64,000 nt of DNA. Origin: Agarophyton chilense (taxonomy: Eukaryota > Rhodophyta > Florideophyceae > Gracilariales > Gracilariaceae). Shown in pieces: positions 42,465 to 53,452 of this stretch. A program made the position numbers and the translations under genes. The stretch spans positions 1,426,001 through 1,490,000 of the forward strand of contig JARGXX010000088.1 of the NCBI GenBank assembly GCA_030374765.1, in the 5' to 3' direction. Within the stretch, counting starts at the first letter, position 1. Every line of letters starts with the position of its first letter. The notes beneath the pieces are model-generated. The model ran no database searches and was not told the origin of the DNA. It worked only from the letters and a program-made list of their open reading frames with translations.

Positions 42465-43634
42465 TTATGCATCCATGTCCGACTCCGTGGAGCTAACCGA
42501 ATGGGCTTTGTTGGTTTTACGCAATGGAGTTGCGTGTCCTCTGGTTATACCAGCGTTGCGCGTGGAGGTCCTGTAGGTTTTGCCATAACCCTCGGCGTAG
42601 GTAACGAGCTTTCGGAAGGAGTATTGCCGGTTTTCCATGTGGTAATTGCGCACATGTGTCCGAATGGCATGGAGCAATCCCGTGATGAAGTGACGTATAA
42701 GCCGTCCTTCGGAGAACACGTTTCCACATCGGTAAGCCTTCTTCCATAGGTCGGCGGCGAAAGCCAATTCGGTCATGTCGGAGCTCTGCCTAAAGGAGAT
42801 AACTTCCTGGTGGGCATCCATTATGACATCCTCCGTGGCGTATATTTCCAAGACGTAATTAACAACCTGGGGGTATGACCTGAAAAGCTCACGCTCTTGA
42901 TCATCCACGAGGTCAGTTGTGCCAGATATCTTCGAAACCACTCGGTCACGCGCCTGTTCTGTAAGGAAGAATTGGAAAAGGTGCAGAGCGGCGCCCTCGC
43001 GGACACTGTTCCGATCGCAGGCCGTACGGAACAAACTGAGAAACCTAAGGACAGCAATGGGATCGGAACCCGGGAACTTGTCCGTAATGGTTAGTTGCAT
43101 CCGTTCGGCCCATTTGGCGACTCTGTGAGCCACCGAACCAGAATATTTTGCAGACCTGTCTACCAGCCCGTAATTCCGGTAGTCTAGAACCTTAACAAAA
43201 AGTTCGTTTGTAGTTGTCAGTGGTTTGAGGCCTCTAACGGCAGCCTCATCCACTTCCCAGTCGGTCGTTTCGGTTGAGGCCAATTCGGAATCACTCGTGT
43301 ACGAATGGTCTCTTCTATTGCTTCTCCTGTTCTTCTTTCTCCTCCGGTTACTTCTTTTATTTTCAGCGGAGTAGGAACCCAAAGGATCGATCCCTGTATC
43401 AGATCCCATGGAGCCCTGAGGTCGATATACCTCATATAATCCGTCGGGTGGGTCCAGCGGTCTCTCTTCTAGGCGCGGAGCTTCTCTTCTACTCCTCGCT
43501 TGTCCCTCCCTTTGATTCTCCTGATAGGAAACCTGTCTTTCATCTAGACGCGGAGCTTCTCTTCTCCTCCTAGATTGTCCCACCATAGAGTTTTCCTGAT
43601 GGTATTCCCGGCGAGGGGCAGATAATCCCGCCAC
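42465..43634 (-). CDS. Gag of element B
   Basis: A 389-residue frame with a charged N-terminus rich in Arg and Glu repeats, then a helical gag domain (DPIAVLRFLSLFRTACDRN, YATEDVIMDAHQEVISFRQ, YRCGNVFSEGRLIRHF). It is related to the gag of element A, and more distantly to the gag remnant of element D. No zinc knuckle was seen in this frame. Confidence 0.75.
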   Translation of the reverse strand: MAGLSAPRREYHQENSMVGQSRRRREAPRLDERQVSYQENQREGQARSRREAPRLEERPLDPPDGLYEVYRPQGSMGSDTGIDPLGSYSAENKRSNRRRKKNRRSNRRDHSYTSDSELASTETTDWEVDEAAVRGLKPLTTTNELFVKVLDYRNYGLVDRSAKYSGSVAHRVAKWAERMQLTITDKFPGSDPIAVLRFLSLFRTACDRNSVREGAALHLFQFFLTEQARDRVVSKISGTTDLVDDQERELFRSYPQVVNYVLEIYATEDVIMDAHQEVISFRQSSDMTELAFAADLWKKAYRCGNVFSEGRLIRHFITGLLHAIRTHVRNYHMENRQYSFRKLVTYAEGYGKTYRTSTRNAGITRGHATPLRKTNKAHSVSSTESDMDA

Positions 43635-44316
43635 TTCTGGGGGTTCGGTAGGGGGTTGCTATATGGAACCAGGATGGTTAATTTGTGGTGGATTGGTCCT
43701 AGGAACGAAATTGCCTGACTGGCTGGTGACTGCTCCTTTAACGGCCTGAATGAGGGATTCTAAAAATAGCTCAGACTCCATTACGTTGGGGACGATTCGC
43801 GTGACGAGGTAGTCCGTATGGTCAGCGATCGCCGTGGCGAGTCGAATGTCTATAATGGAATCCACATGAGCTGAGAAGAGCTCACGGAGACGGGGCCAGA
43901 GAAGACCGGCAAGTCCGGCGGGAAAATTCTCTCTAATTCCTTCGGTCTTACGGGGTTCTCATTGTGGTGTTACTGGCCTAGAGGTGACCCTGGTGAGGCG
44001 TTCTCGTAAACGCGCTGCCACCGTGGGTTCTCGGCGAATCCTTTCAGGGTTGTCCAGTGGGGTCAGTACTTCTTGCGGCTGACTCCTCGTGCTCCTGCGG
44101 TCGCTAGCGGTATCATCCTGAGGGTCAGGCGACACCGCATGCATTGTAGTCGCACTTCGTCCTGCCGTAGGAGTCCAATGGTCGGGTCGGTTGGGTGTGT
44201 TTCATGCATCCATAATGGCGATTGCTTCTGTACTTCTGGTCCGACGGGGAATGAAACCAAAGGTTAGAATCCGGATAATTCTTCGTTCCAGTGGTACGAT
44301 TAATTATTCCAAAGGT

Positions 44317-44334
44317 TTCTAAGCTGGGAGACCA
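44317..44334 (-). promoter_or_regulatory. Primer-binding site of element B
   Basis: On the minus strand TGGTCTCCCAGCTTAGAA starts three bases after the end of the LTR at 44338. It differs at two adjacent positions from the site of element A and fixes the orientation of B. Confidence 0.7.
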
Positions 44335-44337
44335 AAA

Positions 44338-44783
44338 TGTTACGCAATGACTGGTAGGTCAGCGTACGGGTCTCGACCGGTGGTAGCGAGGTAGAGCGTG
44401 GCCGAAGGGTCGAATCCTTGACAGCGGCACTCCCAGAGTACTTGGTGCAACGGGCTGGCGTTTACTGCGTATTCCTACAGGTTGGAGCTACGGAAATGAT
44501 GGCTTGAAGATCAAAGGGTGGAACTAATACACCAAAGAGGGTTATTTAGTATCCAAACGGTGCCTACCGTACTCCAATGGAGAAGCGTCACTCGAGCCAA
44601 GAAAAGAGTACTAGCGAAGCGCTAAGATCTTCCTGGCACTGTACTGCTAATCTATTACACTAATTAAAATAAATTAATAATCTACATGAGTTCATCTGAG
44701 GTCGACCCGTACAGGTGCCACCTGCAAGATCCGTCGGGGCCCGGCAGCTTACAGTGCTCAACCGTTATCATCGCTCCTTCACA
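44338..44783 (-). repeat. Right (5') LTR of element B
   Basis: Partner of 30474-30919. A near-perfect Pol III B box (GGGTCGAATCC, 44407-44417) lies on the plus strand. Left of element D, this LTR might also be shared as D's 3' LTR; that could not be settled. Confidence 0.75.
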
Positions 44784-44939
44784 CTGCTTATGTCTCATAG
44801 AATCACCGGGAGAGTCACTGTCTTGGAGCCGTGCCATTATCTCCACCGATGCGGTCCAGGGAGAATCTTTCCCATCCCGGGAGACGGGCTTTCTTTTGGA
44901 AACGTCATCAGCACTCACAATTTTGGTTTTTGACTCCTA

Positions 44940-46170
44940 AGACCATCCTGAAGGACCTACCATATCAGCAGTGTAACGACTAGTTCTTCTACTTCCGCAA
45001 CCTGGTCGGACTATTGCAGTATATCAGTCCGTCTGTAAAGTGGCTGAAGCTTGACCCGGAAAGGGTGATGGTCTGTGGCTCTCGCGGAGTAAGCCGTTCT
45101 CGTGGCCCTTCTAGCTGTTAAGGCTTCCCGCGATTATATTACCTGGGACAGCCGTTGCTACGACCTTTGGATCACCAATTACGATTTCTCATTTGTTTGT
45201 CATATCTTCCAGATTTCTCGCGCTACAGTGGATGTCATCCCCCAGAATGGTGTAGAGAAGATTCTCTTCGGTGCGGAATAAAACGTTGCCCAGCTAAAGA
45301 CCTAGCTGGAGGTGTCGCTGTCGCATCCGTTGAAGGATGAACAATGAGGTTTGGGACTTCGAGAAGCTAGCCATCCCCAGTGACACGAACCGGGTATTAC
45401 CAGGCGAAGAACCCATTGGTGGGTCCCCTCAGCCCTTTTCCCATTAGGTGTAGACTACGGAAGGTATTACTTCTGTGCCTTCGACCCTCGTACCTGCTCG
45501 TTGCGCTGTTATTTCTTCTATTTGCGTTCCCCGTATTCCTCGTTTGGTTCCTGTTCCTTCTGCTGGGCCTATCCATTCCCTCATGTTGAATCATAACACA
45601 GCTGGCGATGGTGAACCTGTTGGAGCTCCTGCCGTTCGTGGTGCGCTTATGAGGATCCAGCGCGTTTGTATCTCTCGTCTCAACCGTCCCGGTCCGCGCT
45701 CTCTCGAGCAAGGTCTGGCGCTCTTGAAGCAACTCATCTCTCGTCTCGCGGACTATAACGACGCTATCAACCAGGTGGTTTCTTTCCGTAATCAGTTTCA
45801 GGCAGGGATGTACCAGACGGCCATGCATTACGCCGTGGATTTCAGCACCATTGTAGAGCGAACGATTCTCTTATGGGCTACACGTTTGGTCTTCTGTTGG
45901 CTTCTGCAAGCAATTATTCGGTGGATAACGTTTCGATGCCCATGCTTGGCACTTCGCCTTTTCCCGCTTCTCCTTTCCCTTCAGATACCTCATCAGGTCT
46001 GCCGCCGTTTCCTCCGACTCCTCATGGTTCTACTCCCCATTGGTCGAATGCGGACTCGCAGTCCCACACTCCGAACGTCCCTGGTACTGATTCTGGGCCT
46101 TCTGGAGGACCTTCTATCACTCCTGCTGCGGGCCGCTTCTTGTAGGGGCCTTTGTATATTTCTTACCTAG
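44940..46170 (+). pseudogene. Plus-strand coding remnants beside element D
   Basis: Broken frames on the strand opposite to D's gag/pol. One part (LKDLPYQQCND, NLVGLLQYISPSVKWL, ITWDSRCYDLWITNYDFSFV) resembles the first antisense remnant of element B in order and spacing. A second (SRLNRPGPRSLEQGLALLKQ, then a Pro/Ser-rich part near 45940-46140) has no recognised relative. They probably form D's antisense zone. Confidence 0.4.
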
Positions 46171-46295
46171 TGTGGCTTACAATAAGTTTGTGATCTTTTC
46201 TTGACAACACCTTTCATTTTCCTTCCCTACGAGCAATCGCACAGCAAATGTCTTCCCTCCCCCTACTTAGCGGCCTACATCAGTGGAGGTCCTTT

Positions 46296-49200
46296 TCAAT
46301 CGGTTGGTAGGAGTCCATTGGGCTTGCGCCAGTACCTTTGTTGGAAGCTTCGTGGTATATAATGACGAGGTTCAATTGTGTCATGTCTAGGGCCATAGCC
46401 ATTCCACCGGACGTAGTACTGAAGAACTGCTGTTGTTTGTTTGTGACCTACAATGGTGTCACTCGTGTATCCGGAGGCCGGAACTTCAGGGTGCATACCT
46501 AATTGAGGGGTGGAGCCCTGCTCTTGAGTTCCATGTGGGGAAATCGACTCTGGTTCTGGGAGTGTCGTGCCAACGGTCGGGTCCGCTGTACCTTGCTGTT
46601 CAGTTTCAGCTTGGATACCCTCAGAGTCGTATCGGGGACCACTGGGCGCCATCTTACCACCTTAAATAAGGTCAATTGAAGCCCGGTCTACGGATACGAT
46701 GCTTTCGAGTCTATCCATCCGAACCGTGACGGTGTGCTCATTCGCTGAGCTTACTTTCTATGGTTTTGTATATTAGAATAGTAGCTTCGATTTGGTGTCG
46801 GCATCGATACGAATGTCGTTCTTTTCCTCAGATGGTGTCGGTCGCGACCCAGTGGGAGAGATTTCAATTAAGACATAGTCACCAATTTTCACATTGGTAA
46901 TCCTCTTCACACCCTGGTCGTAGTAAGGTTCGTAACGCTTTCGGACTACTTTCAGTTTTGAAATGGCTTCCTTCGAGGTTGGTATGAGCTTGTTGAGTAT
47001 ACTCTTCTTGACTTGAGCGAAGGGAAGTGTACCAACTGCTCTGTAGTTCTCGGGTTCTGGTTTAAGGACCATTCCATGAGGTCTACGTGAGAGGACCAAA
47101 TCGAAGAAAGTAGTCTGCGTAGACCGGTTTATTTGCAGGTGGTAGGCATATGTTAGGTGCTGTACATAATCAGCCAATCCAGTTTGGTGTTATTCTACAT
47201 AGTTTCGTAGTCTGACCACGAAGGTTTTGTTGAAGCGCTATACTTGGCCGTTCGTCTGCGAATGGTAAGCCATGGTGCAGTAATGCTTCAACGTCAGCAT
47301 TATAAGTAATGCTTTAATGAACGTCGATGATATTTTCGGCCCATTGTGGTTGAATCGGCACGTCGGAGCATCGAACAAGTTTATTCAATTGTTCAGGAAG
47401 GCTCTTGCTAAGACCGTCAAGGTTGTTTTCTTCAGGGGTATGCCCCTTGTGATATTGGAAAACCGATCGGTAATGTCCACCACGAATCGGTAACCCTCTG
47501 AGGTTTTTGGCAGTGGGCCCAGGATGTCGATGTAGAGCAACTCGTGCGCGTATAACTGGTCGGGGCACCATTCATATGGCGTCCGATATATCGGGGACCC
47601 CGTCAACGATTTTATGATTAGTATTAGTTTTTAGTATTTTATACACCTCAGAAGGTATGTTTGTTAGGTCTCTACAGTAGCCCCGTAGTGGACGAATGAA
47701 CGTGAAAGGCTGGGTTTACACGCATGATATGTGTATGGAACAGGATTGGTTTGCACTATTATAGTCTACACGTGTAGTTCCACTGTCTAGAATAGACTTA
47801 AGCGATCGCTTTACCGCCATCGCTACCACCAATTAAATGGTAACCGAGTGCTTGGCTCTAGTTTATGTCGCCTACGCGAGTCTCCGTCTCTCAACGGGAG
47901 GAACTGCGACCGGTTTGGCCAATCTATCCCCTCGGGAAGCTCAGGCGTCACTGTACCATCTTTATTGGTGTGTTTCTTTCTTTTGTTGGTTTTCCTGTGT
48001 TTAGGTTAGTACAACGCCCCTGTATAGGGTTGTTTTACCCGTCTCTATTTCGCTTATACAGTGTGGATCCCCCTTACATAGGTCTGTACGCTTGGTCGTG
48101 CCTCCTATTTCGCCCTACACTTTGCCGTTGTCCGAGGAACATCCTTGTCCTTGGATCCCCCTTTCGTTATTCCCCCTTTTCATGGGTTCATCACCTTCGT
48201 AGGTATTGCCTGAACCACCATGGTCTTACACCCACACATCGGTGGCACAAAGGCCCGTTCGCTGAGTTACCCCTCTTCACGAGAGCGGGACTCGAACACC
48301 TGAGAGGTGTTTCCCCATCTGGGATTGCTCTCCAGTCGATAGCTACAAAATTCCAGGGGACCAGCCGCGGGGACAAACTTCAGGGACTTCTTGTGCTTTC
48401 GTAAACCACCTTGGGTCTTTACACACGATGCGAAGCGAGCCAAATAGGAGTAAACATCGTGGGTCACGTGGGGCCAGTAGAGGTGTTTTCACAAGGTATA
48501 GTATAACCGTGTGGTTCTTGGATGACCTGCCAGTCTTGGGTGTTGTTCTAAATACAATACCTTTGGCCGTGGAGACCCTGGTACCACCTTGTCGAGTTGT
48601 CTGTCCAAGTTAGAACGATGCACTAGATAATTTGAATGGTTTATATTGAACTGCGATCTTTTGATACCAACTTGGTTGCTCGATGTCGTGCAATAGGTGT
48701 CCATAGCTTGCGCTAGCAAGAGTTTCTCTCGGATTGTGTGAGTTTCCTTCCGTTCTTCGATAGCTCCTACTATTTCGGGTGATTCCTCCCTCCATCCTTC
48801 TTCATCATCACATAATCCTTTTTCTTCGTTTTTACCCAACGTTTGTACCAGATGTATCGTGAAGCATGTTATATCATCTTCTCCCTCGGTGTCCAACCCA
48901 TCGGTATTTAACCGAGACATCGGATCCGCGATGTTGTGTTTTATACCAGAGCTGTATTGGACTTCAAATTCAAACTCCGAGAGTCGGGCTCTCCATCGAG
49001 CTAACCGTCCGGAGGTGTCTTCCAGACCCCATATCCACCGTAAGGCTTCATGATCAGTTCGTACAGTAGAACTAGTACCATTTAGATAAGGTAGCAGTAT
49101 CAACATGCTCCGTACCACAACGAGGCATTCCTTTTTCTCGACGGAGTAATTTAGTTCTGTCTGTGTGAGCGCGCGGCTCTAATAACCAATTGGTGCCTGT

Positions 49201-52200
49201 GAAAAATCGCCCTGCTCTTGCATTAGACAGCAACCAGTCTTGGAGTCCAAGACATCAGTATCAAATGTGTATGGCTTTCCCGTTTTGGTAATACCAATAT
49301 AGGAAGTGAAAGCAGCGCTGCTTTCAGGAGATGTAAAGAATCCAGTTCGTCTTATTCTAGGTACGCTAATCCTTCTGGCTGATCTTTTCGGAGACATCGG
49401 TTTAGACGGGCTGCTATCCTTGAACAGCCTTTCATAAACCTGCGGTAGTCGTTGAACAAACCTATGAAGAAGCGTTTATCCGTTTGGGTTTTCGGAATTT
49501 TCGCTTTTTGTACCGCTCTGAGGTTTCGTCTCCCTACTTCAAGTTTTCCTGGGCTGATTGTGTTTCCTAGATACGCCAACTTCTGATCGAAGAATATATT
49601 ATTCTTTAACTTTAGAATTACCCCCACCTTTCTCATAAGTTCCTGTACGATCCGAACGTGTTCGTGGTGCTTCTCCACGATTCTGGAGTAGATCATCAAG
49701 TTGTCTCCATACACCAATGCGTTTGTTCACCTGAATTTAGACAATATAATGTCTAGAGGCCGTTGGAAGGTTGCTGGGGCATTCCTTAAACCAAAAGGCA
49801 TTCTCCGGAATCGGTTGAGATCAGGGTGACATGTGAAAGCGGTCTTATCTTTGTCCTTCTCGGTTATCTCTATTTGCCAATCACCATAGTTGGCATCCAG
49901 TGTGGTTTATATATTGCGTCCCCTATTGAATCGATGCAATCCTCCATTCTTCGTATCGAATACGAGTCTCACACTGTACCGGCATTGAACTTCTGATACT
50001 CGATACAGAACTGTATTTGGGTTTCCCCTCGTTTCTAAATCAGCACCACGGGTCTTTCCCATTCTGCATTTACGGGTTCAATCGCACATTCACGGAGCAT
50101 CCTCTGCACCTCCTGTATTCCTACTCCACGGGCTTTTGGACCGGCCCGGTGCGGTTGCTGATGAATAGGCTTGAGGCCTGGCGCAAAGTATATGCGATAC
50201 TGTGTTGCTTCTATCACGCCCAGCCGTCCGTACCACATGTTTTCGAACGGCTCCAGCAGGGAGAGTATCCTTTTTCGGTTTCTTTGACCTTGGAGGCCCA
50301 TATTTACTTCTTCTCTCCGATCTTTAACCCTTCCCACTTCCATGTTGGTGTCGTTGTTCTCTCCGGTTTCAACGTTTCCTTTACCTTCTGGTTTTCATTT
50401 TCCCTCGCCTCCCCATTTTTATCGTTCACATCCACGTGAGACTATGATGGTTTCATTGTGAAGATGTGACCTGGCGCCGGGAGCACTAAGCCAATAACAG
50501 TACTTTCGGGGAGCTTTATCATGTGGTTGCTGAAGTTGCTGAGATATACATTGAACGGTTGGTTCGGAATAATCTCGAAAATTCCATTTGCCATCAAGGT
50601 CGTTTGTTTGTCCACCAACTTGGTATGGTTTTGAATGGATACCATACCTGTTCATAAAGATGTGACTTGCAGTATCATCTGGTGAGAAGGTGGATTGGAT
50701 ACCCTGTGAGCTATCTGGACTTTATTGGATATTGTACCTGCTGGTTGGTTTGCAACCTCCCGTCTGGTGTTCTGTTTCTGAGGTCTTCGGCGCTTACCAA
50801 TAATGGAAATGCGGGGTCCATTGTTGAAAAGAACCGTCTGGGGATCTGCGAAATATCTCCAGGATGTTTCGGTTGAAAAACGATGTCTCCAGAATGCAGT
50901 CCGTTTACAGTTGGTTGATCTCAATAAAGCGAACCCTTACCTTCAGGTTTCTAACCATTACCATGAGGGTTACGTAACCACGGACCGAAAGAGGTCTATT
51001 GTTAGCATCCACGAGTGGGTTCTGCATTATGCAGCGCTGTATCCTGTCCAACAACCTTGGTGGTAATAGTCTGGCACTCACCAGATTGGGTCCGGCTCCT
51101 GTATCCAGGACGGTAACAAATGGAATCAAATGGTTAGTAGTAAACTCATGGGTGATGTTTACCTTGTAGTTACTGTGTCTGAGAGAGCATATGGTGACTG
51201 GGTCATCTATAACCTTTTCCTCTCCAGTGACCAATAGTTATTCATCCATACTTGAACCAGACGAAAGTGGAAGGCCTTTCGAGTCGGCCCGTTTGGCGAT
51301 GGCCTTCACTCCAACCGGGTAGCGTTCTTCGCCTCGTGGAAGGGCTCAGTTTCCTGAGTTCCGTCCGTGACCAAATTGACCTGTTGAAGTGCCGTAGGGG
51401 GCTCATCCGCGTTCCCTTCAGGGCGAGCCGCTGCGGATTGGGGACCGAACACTTCCCGATGTTTATGCTCTCGCACACTTGTAGGGGCATGCCTCATATT
51501 TGGGGAGCCACGCTGGTACATTTCGTCGCCAAATGGTGGGGAGATAAACAAAACCAGCAGAGGGGATTGTCTGTATCTGGTTCTCTTAACGTCAATGTGG
51601 TTAGTCTTGGTTGGACCTTATTTGCGAATGGTATTGCAGTTCTGTATGAGAGCTGCCCACCAACTTCGTTAGCATATGGTACTGCAAAAAGCTGGTGATG
51701 TGGGGCGGATGCCATCGTTGAGGGAGTCGACGGTGGTTCCCACGGTGACCCACCAGATACTGGACTTGAGTGGGAACCGAATATTTCCCGACCTGATAGA
51801 TGTCGATCAGATGAATCGCTTGCCCATGAGGTATGTGTCCAGCTGATCTGTCATTGGTCGTGGATGCTTCATCGATGCCGAAGACTGACCGTTTCGGTTT
51901 ATCATTATTCCCTGTTGGTGTGGGGGCCACAGTTTTCTTTCTCATGAGTAGCGTACCCCCTAGGCCCTGCTCATAACGAGCCATTGTGTTGTGATCCACC
52001 TCACGGCTTATACCAAGGTAGTTCCTTACCTCAGACCTTATGGGTGTGTCAATGTTATCAGCATACGTTGAATTTAACCTTGTAGTAGTAAAACCGCTAC
52101 CGCATCGGGACGCCGTCGCCCAGAGTGAGCGTGCGTATTCCATTTCGGTTTGTCCCTTTCGTGTACGTGTGTGAGCACCTTACAGTAGGCCTCCTGAATA

Positions 52201-53386
52201 ACCCCATCGGTGGCATAGGTTTCCAAGAGAAAGTTTATCACCTGTGGGTATGTGGTCAACATGTCTGTCTGTTCATCTTGAATCACCATGGTATTGTACT
52301 GTAAGCAGCTGTGTAACATGTGGCCGGCCTGATTTTTGAGGTAAATCTGAAATAGCTACATCACGGCACCTTCTGAAACCCCATTTTGGTTACAAGGTAT
52401 TTTGGATCTCTGAAAGAAGTATATGATAGCGATGGGGTCATCTCCTGAGAAACGGGTATCCCGTATCTGGAAACTAAGCTTCCGGTAATGCTGAGTTATG
52501 TTCTGAGTCACCTCCTTGGTGTTCTCAGAGTTCTTTTTTTACAACGTATAGGTTTGATAGGCTACCGTCTTTGCAAAAAATTGTAGGTAGAGATCGTTGT
52601 CAGAATTGGACTCCGATGAGTTATACCGTTTGGTCTTACCCTTGTGGTTGTTTTTCCTCTCCTTAAGTTGTCCCACCAGATTCAGTTTCCGAGCTCGAAG
52701 AGTGAGGTTCCCACCGGTGCCCCTTTTTCTTTCCCTTTTTGTTTTCTTCTTTTCCTTTCCAAATGGTCGTCGGTGTCCCTTCTCTTCCGAGCTGGACGAC
52801 TCATCTCAAGCAGCTTGTCTCCACCAATGGTTCCCTGCGCAGCTCTACCAACAGGTTTTGGTAGGTAATAATACCCTTCGCCCTCGATCGCCGGAGCCTC
52901 TGCCCCTCTCCAAATTCAGTCGTGCAGCTTTCCACTAGTTTGCGAATTTGAAAGGTTGGTTTAGAGATAACCGAAAATACTATGAGGTTTCTGAAAAGAG
53001 GCTTGGGCCCTCACCATGACGGTTTTTTCTTTCGACCATACTTCGGGTTGGAAACACCCATGATTCTGTATGGACAGCATCACCAAATTGGTCGATTCGT
53101 CCTCTTACCTAGTTTTAGAGGTAGTCGATGATAAATACCCGCACATGGTCCGTCACTTCCGGATAGGCCCGATCATTCACCACACGAGTAATTGCATCGA
53201 TATCCAGACGGAGACCAAGGGGTTCTTTCTTTTGTATAACCACATTGGTATGTCGGGCTTTTGTCGGGGAACTCCTGTCTCTCGACCTGCCGTTTCGAAC
53301 TAACTGGTTCTCGGCTTCCAAAGAAGTTCTTCTGGGTTGTCCGGGATTGGTTGTAAAAGTTCTCCTCGTGAGGGAAGACCACCAAC
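46296..53386 (-). mobile_element. Ty3/chromovirus-like element D, minus orientation, heavily broken
   Basis: Minus-strand order is gag (about 52320-51600), protease (51234-50900, DTGAGPNLVSARLLP), RT (about 50340-49350), RNase H (49118-48900, RTDHEALRWIWGLEDTSGRLARW), integrase zinc finger and core (48720-48340 and 47530-47310, DILGPLPKTSEGYRFV), integrase C-terminal part (47177-46773) and a chromodomain (46652-46296, VLQYYVRWNGYGPRHDTIEP). This is the classical chromovirus layout. A solo LTR lies inside integrase. More than ten breaks are spread over the coding region, so it is old. No LTR pair was recognised; at the right end a TGGTCTTCCC site at about 53375 may be its primer-binding site. 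Confidence 0.8.
47531..48334 (+). repeat. Solo LTR, relative of element A, inside element D
   Basis: 804 bp starting TGTAGAGCAAC, the same 11 bases as the LTR of A, and ending CTCTCCA. The middle and end resemble the A LTR in layout (a CGCCCCTGTAT block, then TCGAACACCT near the end). It is flanked by a perfect target duplication GTCGA (47526-47530 and 48335-48339) and splits the integrase of element D at the AID-ILGPLP position. The internal part was presumably lost by LTR-LTR recombination. Confidence 0.8.
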
Positions 53387-53452
53387 TGGGGCACTAAGTG
53401 CCCTAGTGACGCGTCTCGGCGCGTATTCCGATGATTTGTCCATTGAAATAAA

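Larger units (their letters stand above)
30474..44783 (-). mobile_element. Ty3-like LTR element B, minus orientation, broken, hosting element A
   Basis: LTRs of 446 bp lie at 30474-30919 and 44338-44783; read on the minus strand they start TGTGAAGG and end GTAACA. The primer-binding site follows the right (5') LTR. On the minus strand come gag (43634-42465) and the first part of pol (protease region, then the start of RT), after which pol ends abruptly near 40665. Between that point and the left LTR are plus-strand (antisense) reading frames, and the whole of element A sits among them. Without A it is about 7.5 kb. The LTRs differ at something like one position in ten by eye, so it is old. 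No matching target duplication was found at its ends; the two LTRs could derive from different copies. Most of pol is absent. Confidence 0.7.

Noticed and set aside
45475-45590. Hydrophobic plus-strand frame suggesting a membrane protein
   Set aside because: The hydrophobic part comes from a T-rich stretch in a frame that competes with a better one; treated as part of the decayed antisense zone.
53389-53403. GGGCACT-A-AGTGCCC hairpin at the right end of element D as a terminal inverted repeat
   Set aside because: No partner was found at the left end, so it cannot be called an element end.
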